Of a DNA stretch of 64,000 nucleotides, positions 41,081-53,000 are shown one piece after another; position 1 is the first letter of the stretch; each line of letters opens with the position of its first letter. The DNA is from Hirundichthys speculiger (taxonomy: Eukaryota > Chordata > Actinopteri > Beloniformes > Exocoetidae): positions 2,542,001 to 2,606,000 of the forward strand of contig JAGFBZ010000865.1 of the NCBI GenBank assembly GCA_018398805.1, given 5' to 3'. The translations under genes were made by a program, and so were the position numbers. The notes beneath the pieces were generated by a model, which searched no databases, was not told where the DNA came from, and worked only from the letters and a program-made list of their open reading frames with translations.

Positions 41081-44000
41081 GATTTATGTTTTCTGCAAAT
41101 GTGTTTGTGGTTTGCACTGCGTTTTGCATTGAACCCTTTCGCGGTTTTGATTGGTCGAGGCCAGAGCGCTCACTTCCGCTTTGACAAGTCGTCGTGTGCC
41201 TCTTCAGTGCGTAAACCCAAGTCCATTTTCGATGTTTTGAGTTGTTGCACGTACAGTCAGGCTGCCGCTTCTCGCCTGGTCGGACCCATTGCACGCACCT
41301 ATGCAGACTTCAGACTTTCCATCGCTCATTTTTATCAGAAAAATATGTCACCCGTTGACGAATGCATTCTTCCTGAATATAAACAGTGGTTTATAAGATA
41401 ACTGAGCTCTATGCACACACGGGCTCCACGTCCCCCCCTCTTTAAGGCAAGCAATGACGTCAGCACCTATAGCCCACCATAAGACCCAGTGGGAAAAGCC
41501 TTGCATAATCTCTGTGCTGTTGTGTATTTAAGTGCTGCATTTGAAGCATATATCGTTAGCCTTGTCACCAGTGCTGGTTTGGCACACTTAAATTTCATCT
41601 GTGTGAGGAGCATTTTAACCCCAGAGTTGGTATTTGGTTGACTCAAACATCAGCCAGCTGCCCGGAGGTAAATCAGTGTTCTCGGTTGTGAGTGTCTGAG
41701 TGTCAAAGCAACCACTGCCCCAGTGCACACACGTGTTTTCCAGCATGAACTTGGACTGTGTCTTGCCCCTGTTGATGACACACCTCGGTTTAACCGTTTA
41801 CCATCTAAAGCTGGAAAACAAGTGGGAGACGGCTCTTCCATAAGTGGGTCAGTCTGGAGCTGACACTGAGTGGGGGGAGGGTGGTCCTGTCAAACATAAA
41901 TCCTTTCCATTTATCACATTTTAAAGACATTCCTATGGTCATGTTCGAACTGTTGAAGATCACGATTTGTGGTTGGTGCGAAATATGATTTAGTTTGTGA
42001 CATTTTTGGGTGTGAGGGCTAATCCATGCTTTGTGTGTGTGCGCTCCTACTCAAGAGTCCTCATGAGTCCGTGTGGTGTGAATTTCATTATCTGGCCAAG
42101 TGCAAAAGATTCCACCAGAGTGCCTGTTTTCAAAACCGCACGCTACACTGCTCATGCGTGCAGTTTTTTTTTTTTGTCAAAATGCAATATGCAAACAACT
42201 TCAAAATCTCCAGAGTGCAAGATGTTCCTGGATGGTTTGCTACTTCCAGTGGAGCTTCATTGTGTAAGCGACCGGCCTACCCCGCGTACGACAACTGATT
42301 GTACTCAAAACCTCCGACAAGTTGAAGCGGGAACTGGAAACCCGGAGAAGATGCCCGTAGGTCAAGTTGGGTGACCTACGTTACCCTAATGTGGCGACAA
42401 AAAGCAGAAGTCCTTCATTTATCAACTTTTACTTTCAAGTGCTACTTTGTGTTGTGAATTCTTCTGCTGTTCCCGGACAAGCCAAGCACATGTCACCTTT
42501 CTGCAGGCATTCATTCTTTAAAAACGCAGCTGTGCCCGAAATCAGGAAAAACATCGTTGACCTCTGGATTGCGTTCAGAACACGGCATGTTAATCCCATA
42601 TTGCTGTGAGTTGTGGTTTGTGTTGTGCCAGTCGGAGCAGTCACATGACTGGTCTCTGTTCATGCTATGGCATAATTGTTTTTACAATGACATGCTGTGT
42701 ACTATGAACGACCACGGAGCCAGTATGCAGTACATACTGTATACTACCCTGTATGTGCAATACGTAGTATGTGGTTTCTGAAATAGCCAAAGCCTAAGGG
42801 TGCACTCAGACAAGCCCAGTCATACTGTGCTGTGCCCAGGCATGAACCCTCCCTACCGATTTGCCCGCTGGCCCACACCGACTTCACTCCAGTTCAAATC
42901 ATGCTTTAGCATGATTGCCGATTGTGCATACATCATCATGCCGTTACGTTAAGCATCACTTTGTTTACTCGAAGCATGTTTGGTCTCAGAAAATCAGCAC
43001 AATGCTGAACAGCACAGATGTTCGCAGTTATTCAGTTCTGTTTTCTAAAATGTAAATTAAATAAGGGCTTTTTGCCTGCATCCAGAGGTATGTAAAATAT
43101 TTTAGTAAGTTAACGTGGTTCACTCCCATTCACTGGGCGGTATCTCACAACAGCCTCCTTGATAAATTATAGGCTCTTTTGGTACGCTGGGATTAAGAGG
43201 ATGTGCCCAGGCAGGGGTACCACATGTCGCCCAAATTTCCATCTACCAACACTGTAAACACTTCTATTGTACTGGCTACGTATGAGTAGTAGTTATTAGG
43301 GATGCACGATAACTTTTTTTAAACCAATACCGATAACTGATAACTTTCAGGTCCTAAAAGCCGATAACCGATAACACACACATATACCTAAGATCATCAC
43401 ATCAATACTATGAACAAAACCAAAAACAGTTTTGACTCTTTAAATTAACAGATATTTATTTTTTACAAAGAAAAACTATTGGCAAGCCTCTCAAACATTT
43501 TCATAAAGCTATCAAACAAACCTATTTGATATCTCACATCAACTTAAATAAGCTGCATTACTTACTGATATAAAAAGAAATAAAGGCTCCTTGAACTGAT
43601 GGAAATACATGCATTAGAATTACAAACTGAAAAAATGCATTCCTCAATAACAATAAAAAATAATGCACATGAACCACAGTGCATAATGTACTGACACAAG
43701 TTAGACTTGTCTATGTAAATAAACTGAAAAAGTGCACTCCATTGTAACAAAAAATTACGTTTAAAGGATTTTGGCTTGTGGTTCCGTTCAAATGAATGCC
43801 TTTAATTAAAGTAAATGAGGTTTAGTAGTTTTTTTTTTTTTTTTTTATCTCATGGAAGCTTTAGATGAGAGAGATGATGGCAAGGAGAGGAGAGGGGAGG
43901 GGAGTGGAGGGGTTGACTTGCTGCTGGCTTGCTCATGTTAGCTCACGTTAGCACGATTTCAAAACTCCATTGAAGCGACGGTTATGTTTCAGGTGGCTGA

Positions 44001-47000
44001 TCAGGTTTGACGTATTAAAGCTTGTGCTATTTTTCCATCCTTCGTTTGGAGCATGTGTCACAAATAACCAGCGAACTATCTTCCTCTGAAACTTAAACAA
44101 AGTTCTACACCATCGCCGCCATGTTTTTTTTCAACGCACTGATCCACAATGCTGCATTCAAGGTGTAACGTAAATTCCTCCGTTCCCCTGTTTGCTAGTT
44201 GTTCTTTCGGCCTTATCTATTTTTTCTATTTTTTTATGTGTAACATGTGGGAAAAAACTGCGAATATCAATTAAAGTCAGCAACTACCAAAATAATGATC
44301 GAGTTTACAAGTTGTTTTCTGGCATGAGGGGGTATTCTTGATTTTCCTTACTGAGAAATCGTTTTTCTGATTATGCCGACATCACTTGAACATAATATTC
44401 ACTGCCGGTCATTCAAGGCTCCGAGGGAGCGAGGCACTGTCGTGTTAAAAAAAAAAAATTGTTATCGGGGCTGTTCGTCATGATATCGGAGTTATCGGGA
44501 TGACGTCATAATTTCCTGTTTTCGGTCCCGATAATTATCGTGCACCCCTAGTAGTTATCATATGTAACTGCAGCTCTGTCAGTCAGCACTAGGCCTGTTT
44601 TTAAGTAGACTGTGAGAGAGCATTTGCTGTTATCCACATATCCACACATGTGCACTCAAATGCCTACAAGGATACACTTTTTTTTTTTTTTTTTTTAAGT
44701 TCTGTATTAATCAGGCCCGGAAGCTTCTCCTGTTTTCCTGAAGTAGTCATTTTCCTTCCCGATCCTGATGAATGGAATGAGTTGACATATCTGGCTGGCT
44801 CTTACCTCTGCCGTTTCATGTGTGTAACTCATATAATTAATATGTTTTTTTTCTTTTTTCGGGGGAGGGGGTTGCCTTTTTTTTTGAGATGCTAATCAAT
44901 TGCAGAGAGTCGTTTCTGAATATTCGGCTAAATATTATGTTAACAGCTTGAACGCGTGCGTTCATTGTGCTCAGCAGGTGTGTTCCCTGTAGGGACGGAG
45001 GGCTGCATGGAGCTCTGCCTGTGAGAACATTTATCTAACTCCTTGGATAAATACATGAGCATAATAGAAGAGAGGAGGGAACCTTCTGCCCCAAATGTCA
45101 GGTTCCACCTCTCTGTGGCCTGTTTTCACATTTCTGTTATGGTCTCGAGCACTCTGTTTTTGGTTATTCTCATGCTCTATATGCATACATGATTAACGCC
45201 TTTTACTCACGCCTTCTGCTCGCATTGAGGTGAACAGCCGAGAAACCGAACAAACAGCCCAGGCAGATTTGCACCAGTGGAAGCGTTTGGCTATCGAGTA
45301 CTAAACGTTTATCTGAGTCGTGCTTATCTTCTGCGTGCACCTTTATCTGCTGTTTGTTGTGATTCTGCAGCTGAATGTCATTCTAGATCGCTCAGTCAGC
45401 AAAAACTTTCTTAAATTAAGATGGTAGTGTCTGTTTTTTTGTTTTTTAATCGGCGCAAAGACGGAGACACAAAACTGTTTGGCACCCAGTGTAGTTTTTA
45501 TATGTGGTGCATGTGTGGCCTCTTCCTCAGTTTCCGCGGTCACGGTTGTATATTTAAAGACGTACTGCCATTCGGTCTTGTGTATCTGGAACTTGCATTT
45601 AAGTAAAATTTTGTTTGAGCTGCCTTTCATTAAACAAAATGACAGTTAAACCCCAAGGACATCCACGCCCTTTAACTTCTGTCATAGATAATCACCACAG
45701 GACCGTACCCACAAAGGCTGCTCTCCATTTGGCCCCTTTATCACAATGCAAATGCTTGTTTGACTCTTTTTTTGTCCTTTGGCGGAGTTAACAGCAAAAG
45801 ATCTTTTTAATATGTCCGTCAACTCAGACGCCTTTCATTTACCCAGGTCGCACAACCAAGGTCGAAGGCGGTTCTGTGTTTTCACAAACTAACAATTAAA
45901 ATAATGTCAAGTGGTGCAAAAAGCATCCGTGCAAAAATTTATGGATGGACAATTTGAACTCTCCCTTATTGCATCCCTCATTTGTGCATGTTAGATTACC
46001 TAGCGCGACCTTGTTGCTATAAACGGTTTATATAAGAGCGGCGTTGCAGATAGTTTGGCAGTGTTTTTCTTGCATAGTTGGATTTGATAGCCAGGCTTTA
46101 TAAAGCACAGTTTTAATGGAAAAAGTTAATTTTGCAATAGCTGGGGCTTTTGGGAGTATAAATGTAGAACACATGTTCTGATTTGTAAGAAAAAAATTCC
46201 CTTCCAGACATGTTTTAAGACATGAATAACACAAACAAGTTTTTATATAGTGATTACACTTATTACATCTGCCTCTTCTGTCTTATTGGAAAGACCAGAA
46301 ATTTAGATAATACACTCTGTTGAAGTGTATCTGTTGTGTAAACTTGGGTTTAAGTTGAGCAGAGTAAAACCTCCCTGTTCAGGACATATATTTAAAAACA
46401 GCCTTCTATTGTCAGGCTTTATGCTGCATATACAAATTTGGTGACATGCTTCTTTTACCATAAGGCTGCTTTAAATACTTTATATTTAAATTTAGAGTTT
46501 TGAAAGCCCTGTCCCCTGGCGAGTCATGTGAAAACTCTGCCCCACTGACCCCCTTCCCCTTCACAAACACTGCTTCTGTATGTATATATACCTAAAACAC
46601 CTCAGCGCTGCTGCTCAGTTTGGCCGGCTGTGGATTCCTCCCACACAGCATGCAGGGGCGAGGTCTCCTGCTGCCTCGCATCTGGCTCTGTGTAAACAGG
46701 TTAACCGTGTGGGTGATTTTTCTTTTCTTTTTTTTTTTCTTGTTTTGAAAACCATCGTGTGAGCAGTGGAGTACTCCGGCGGGCGTGCTTTGTTAAAAAC
46801 AATGTCATTTTGTGCGACTGCAGCTTTAGGGGACCGCTTCTATGAAAGACATGCATTGTCTTTACAATGCTCACAAAGTTGGTCAACCTGGCTGAATTTT
46901 GTTGGGCTTGTTTTGCAAGTCTTGTCTTGGCAAGGAACTGCAACTTTCGCAGTCGTCTTGATCCTTGTGCTCATCTCCTGTTGGCTGGTTGAGTGTTTGG

Positions 47001-50000
47001 CGCGCTGCCATTGGTTAGTTCCAAATTTATGACCCTGGCAGGCCCTGTGGCCTACATTAGGGAAGGAGGAGTCATAGTTGGAGGAGGAGATGACACATGG
47101 TCAGCTGTTTGAATCTTTTTTTTTTTTTTAAATACTTGGGTGCGTCTTTTTACAAGACATTAGATCAGGGAGGTGCTTTGATTTTGTTGAGCAGTTGGAC
47201 TTCTGCAAAAGCCTTGCATCTTCTGAGCAGCTTTATAAAACTTTAATAAGCAACTTTATGATGAGCAAAGTTAGTAAACTTTTTCTATAAAAGTATGGTA
47301 GTTATTTTAATAAGACTCCAAATATCCCCTGTGGCCTGGCCTTTGTACGTGTTCAATAATCTATGAATCCACAACTTGTTGAATTGTCATTCGTGGGTAT
47401 CCAAGTATTCATTACACCCTCAGACATTTTCTGTTCCTGCTTTCATTCACTCCTACTGTCCGGCCATGTGACCAGCCATGAATCCCACCATGCCATATGT
47501 AGTTGGATCCGCTCTTAAGTGTCAGCATTTCTCCAGCAGGTGCTCCCTCGCTCCTCCCATGGCAGCAGCTGCACCCCAGACCCACTTCTTGTTTTGTTGT
47601 GTGTGTCTCTCTCTCTCTCTCTCTCCCTCTCTCTCTCTCTCTCTACACACACTTCAACTTGATGACTAAATATGGCATTTCTTTACACCCACAGAAGAGT
47701 AGTATGTTAGGGATCAACTTGACCCACCTCCTATCCGTTGATGGAGCGGGTGAGTGCCTGTAGAAGGAGTACAAGAGTTCCCTCCACCACCGTCTTGCCT
47801 CGTGTTTTTGTGGGGTTACGCCCCCTCTCGCTTGCCTGGCGAAGCACTAACACGATGTGCAGGTGTGGCTCTTGTAGAAGTAGTCAGAGAGCAGAAAGCT
47901 GGTCTACCTGCTGTCGTGTTTTGGCATTTTTTTTAATCCTAACCATCTGATCAATGTTACTCTTGTTTCACTTTGATCACTGCTGGGTTTCAGTTCCTTG
48001 AGTCATTTACAGGCTGAAGATGAGCTGGTCCTTTTAATCAGGGTATATACACATGCTTTATACACATTACAAAAAGGGGTTTAAAAAAATTGCTACTACT
48101 ACTTTGCCCACAAAATAAACTTGATTGGTGTTCATTTACACATTGGATTGATGTTTAGTGAGCCATCTTGTTCGAGCTGTCAGTTGTACATGTGACTCCA
48201 AATTTTTACCAGGAAGAATAGTCACACGGCAGCCGAGTACCCTGCAAAAACTGCCCGCTTGTTTACAGTTCATGCACGAGCAACAGGAAAATAAAATACT
48301 CCACCATTCCCTGGAAAGTATTAGAATTTCATCTGGCGCACGGTTAATGCATTTACTCTTTAACTGCGTTGCTCGTAACTGTAAAAACATAGCATGTTGC
48401 TGGCGTTGTGTTAAGCTGTCGTGACGCTTCCTCATTCTGAGATCTGGTTGTACTGCGAGCACCAGGCAGCGCCCACACCCCTGCACATGCTCATACCCAC
48501 AGTGGAAGCGATGACTGCCTGACGCAGGGATTGGGCGTGCATGGCAGTCAGGACAAAAGAAAGGTGGTGGTGGTGGTGCGTTGTCTTTTTATGGCTCAAA
48601 GCTGTGCTTTTAAAAAATCTAGGTGCACAAAAAAACAACAGCAACAAAAAAAAAACTGCACAACTTGAGTCACTTTGCATGAATGTGAGTCTAGCTGAGA
48701 TGTTAAAGAAGCTACTGTAAAACCAGCTACCTCTGAAGTTCACCAGTACACGACATCAGAGCAACCTGCACGCTGCAGTATCACTTTTGAAAATTGTGAC
48801 GATATGACCATAGATGTGTAACGAAATACTTATATCTGTGTTGATAATGTGTTTCTGCTTTGCTTGTGTCATGGACTCCAGTCAGTGAATAGCCTGGACA
48901 TTTAAAAAAAAAAAATTCTAACTAAGAGCCATGTGCATTTATTTATTTGTTTAAAATGCACCTGGCAACAACCGTTGTATTGGAAGTGAATCAACACGGC
49001 TGTATGGAAATAGCTTCTTGAACAGAAAAACATCGTCATGCTTCCCTTAAAACATTTTCTGTAGTATTGGAAGGGTTTAACGTAAAGATCACCAAATATT
49101 TAATTTAATCTGAATTCGATTCGCTTGTGTACCGCCAGTTTACAGCAAAGCAACCTCCAGGAACTGTACACGGAAAGCACTCAGTGTATGAGTCCAAATA
49201 ATGTTCAATTTCAGCCCCATTCATTGTATTCCATGCATAATCCAATTCATTTCAACTGAGTCCAAAATGTGAATTTCATATAATGCCAATTAATTAAAAA
49301 GAGAACAAAAAAGAAATGAACAAAAAAGAAAAATCCAGCCTAGCTGAAGAATCCAACAGATTGCATCAAATCTTCAGTTTGGTGCAATCCTGCATCCTGA
49401 GCAAGCATGAGGCAACAGTGGAGAGGAAAAAAACAAAACAAAACCAGGCTAAGAGGACTAAAAAACCTCCAGCAGACCCAGACTGGGGACACCAGCCATC
49501 TGCCTCGACCAGCTGGGGGTCTAAGATGACAGGAAGGACAGATAATAATGACATATGCAGACTTAACTATAGGCTTTATCAGAAAATAGAAGTTTTAAGA
49601 TTTATTAAAAAAATCCTCACAACATAAAATAACCAAAAAAAAAAAAAGTGAACAAATAAAAATGAAGGAAATGCAAACAACAAAAATGATGCATAAACAG
49701 TTGATCACATAAAAACAATGTAAACAGTTACTGGTCATCGATAAAGAGCATCTTGATACACACTGTGTTTAAATTTAGCCATGCTCTTAACAGCTGGGAT
49801 AAAAGCGTTTCTGGGACCGTTTCAAAGATTTCCCATTGCATAACTTTATGGGGTGTTTATGGGTGCCCCAACAATTTCGCTGCATGCTGCCGCACTAATA
49901 CTAATGCTGTGCAGCTGTTTCCTGTTCGTGAGGGTAAGGATGCCTCGGAGAACCCATTGTCACAAACTTTCCCTCCCACGCCCGTCTTTGGAGGAAGAAA

Positions 50001-53000
50001 AATTTCCAGAATTTACATGCGGCGGTGGGCAGAGTGGCAGGTGGCATGGCGCTAAGTTTGATAAGCTGGCTCAGAACTTGACTACTCACACAAGGGTTGA
50101 TGAACTCTACTTTGTTTTGTTCTTCTTGCAGAGAGAGCAGCTTAAAACATTTTACAAAGCTGACAGTTTCTGGATGAGCAAGTCCTGTCCGTACACTTGC
50201 ACTGGTCATTGCCCAGACAGCTGTGTTGTACCTCTAGTTCTTGGTTGCTGAACATCAGCGTGGAGATGGATGCTTGATTCTTCCAAAAGTCAATAACCAT
50301 CTCTTTAGTGTTTGACGCATTAATGCCCAGAGCTGGTGACCTCCACCAGCCTGTTATTTCAGACACTGCAGGGCCGTGGTCGTTGTAGCAACCACTCAAT
50401 GATACAAGAACAGTTAAGAGGTGAGGATGGACCCCTGTGGTGATCCATCGAAGACACAAGATGAAGTGTCATTACCTTGAACATACTGTGATCTATTGGT
50501 TTTTGGTTTTTTTATATATATGTGCATCAGAAGATAAGAATCATTCATGCTAGTTCTCCCCTTTTTGAAACGTAATACCAGGTCATTTACACACAAAAAA
50601 ACAATGTCTTCTTCTGTCTGACCACAGGGAAGCTTTCCTCAGAGGACAATCGGGCAGAGGCCAACTGTCCCTACAGCGACGATGAAGATGCGTTGAACGA
50701 AGTCGAGGTCAACGGCAACTGGACGCCCCAGGAGAAGGCTCTCCACGAGGCGCGCCTCAAAGCCAAAGCCAAGCGTCGCCTGCGCAGGTCCTCATCCCGC
50801 AACTCCACCAGTGACTCCTTCTCCGAGTCGAAAGACTTGGCAGGAGGAGACCCTCACAGTCCGAAGGGCAAAGTCAACACCAATGACCGCAAATCCAGGA
50901 CGGGCAAAGGCAGAGGGCTGCCGAAAAAAGGTACGATCAGCAGTCACGGCGTGGAGCAGAGCAGCAGATGTTTTACTCTCTAATTGGAAGCTTCATTTAT
51001 TAATAAACTTTCCTTAACGGTGGCACAAAATGCTTCTTAAAAGTTGGGGAAAAACAAAAATAAATTAGAAGGTTGTGATCATGGCTGTGATTTGCATTCA
51101 TGTGCTTATTGTGGGTTGTGGGAACTGATTTGATCAAAGTTCACACAGACTTTGTTCACTGGCTTCAGAAACGGTGCTACGAGTTATATTGGTGAGCTCA
51201 ATTTGTTTTGGTTTTTTTTTTGCTCTGTTTGGTTGTCTTCAGGCGGGGCAGGTGGTAAAGGAGTTTGGGGGGCAGCCGGGATGGTTTATGAAGATGAGGA
51301 ACCAGACGTGCGGGACCCCAACTATGATGAGTCTGCACAGGTGAGAGTCTCTTTGAACATGTACGAGACTGTCTGAGGTCTCTCTCTGACGATAATGCTG
51401 TATATTCATTTTTCTGTTAACAGGCTCACTGATGAATAGTTTTAACGTTCATCGCTGTTTTTTTTTTTTTTTTTAAACCCTTTAGTGTCATGGAAAGTCT
51501 TTTTAATTTGAGATTGACGGCCTAACTCAAGCATCAGCAGTCTTTCATAAGGACTGGTTAGTTTGGGAGAGTTGGTAAAAGAGCCTTTTGTTCCCGAGGG
51601 ACTTGCTGATGGAACTTGTGCGGTAATTCAGACGGTGCCTCGGACGTCTTGTATGAAATAAATGTGCTGATTTTTGAAGAGCTGGTTAAACACCCAAAGT
51701 GCTTATAATTTGATGATTACTCCTTAAGTAAAGTTTCATAGATTGGCTTGTGTGACATCAGCATTTTGTGGATGAAGTTCACGGTTGTCCTCAAAGGCCA
51801 ATTTTGGTCTTTATCACAAATAAACCCTTCATGCACTTTTTAGCATCATTGTCTATCAGTCTCTGACATAAGGATATTGAAATATTATGAAATTATTGTT
51901 GTTTGAGGGTTTTCTTGCACATCTGGGCTTTTCTTGCAACTTTGCTGAGCATCATGATTTTGTTGAAATGTGTTTCAACAGGGGGGTGACTTCTTTCAGA
52001 TGGCCCTAGATTTTATTAAAAGGACTTTGATATTTGACAGGAAAGACTCTTGGGGACAGAAGTCGCCTCATATCGTAACATTTCTGATACTGTGTCACAG
52101 TTGGTTCTTTTCCATAAAAGACTACTTTTCTTTGGGTTTAACATATTGCTTTATCTATTTAGGAGGCATTACTCCAAAAGTACCCAGTCTTCACCTGTAA
52201 TATTTACAGGCAAACCGGACTTTCTCTTTGAACAGCAAATGCTTTGTCTCTGTGGTCCTCCCATGCAAATATGTGTAAACGTTTCCTGCACTTTGCATTG
52301 AAACGTGCATGAGCACCTGCAGATCCTGAGATGAAATTTCTTTGAGATTCCTCTCTTTATTATGGCTTTTTTTTTTTTATTACATCGGTACATTTAGAGC
52401 TGAAGTTGCATCAGTTCTTTTGATGAAAAAAGTAAGCTCCAAATGCCAAAGAAATGTCCAACTAGGAGTAAAACATTGTCAGATTGCTCTGATCTTCTCC
52501 TAAAGAAATAGATTTGGTTTTCCTGGGCAGCACAGATCCTCATTCTTCTTTCTTTTTTTATATTATTTTTTTTAAACATGTGCTGTAGTGTTTCTCATTT
52601 GAAGGTCTGGACAAACAATGTCAACACTGCGATTTGGCCGAAGCCCATTTCAAACTTGCATATCTGTTAAATTCAGCTGGTCCCGTCCCATCACAATCTA
52701 CAATCTTCAATCTTTAACCCCATTATCATGCAAGAGCTCCATGTGGTGCTGAAGGCCAGGCTTGTTTGCGTCTCGCTGCAGTCACATGACCATCTGCATG
52801 CTGGGAACAGAACTTGTGTTCGTACAAGGACGATAGAGATTTGAGAACGATTCAGGGAAGGCAGTTTGACTTTTTTTTTTTCCTTTGACCGTGGCATGAA
52901 GTCAGCGGAGATGTGTCGAACGTTCAAAGTGAAGTGGGACAGAGTGGTACAGAAAGATAAATGGGAACACGTGCAGTCTGTGACCTTTGAGTCAGACCGA

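Larger units (their letters stand above)
40792..50627 (+). other. pdcd4 intron 1
   Basis: A 9.8-kb intron. It contains a hAT element (43297-44550), a TC microsatellite (47606-47644), a teleost dispersed repeat (49100-49560) and a LINE fragment just before exon 2. Near 42720-42785, CAATACGTAGTATGTGGTTTC resembles a common fish repeat. No further coding exons were recognised. Confidence 0.6.

Noticed and set aside
40642..41184. A 180-codon open frame overlapping pdcd4 exon 1
   Set aside because: It is in a different frame from the conserved pdcd4 start, crosses an A-run and runs into the intron. GC-rich CpG sequence has few stop codons, so long chance frames are expected.
46580..47032. A possible alternative first exon of pdcd4 in intron 1
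   Set aside because: The segment has moderate GC and open frames, but no frame joins exon 2 with conserved sequence and no CpG-island character is seen.
47606..47644. TC run as a functional GAGA-type element
   Set aside because: It is an ordinary microsatellite in an intron, with no further supporting context.
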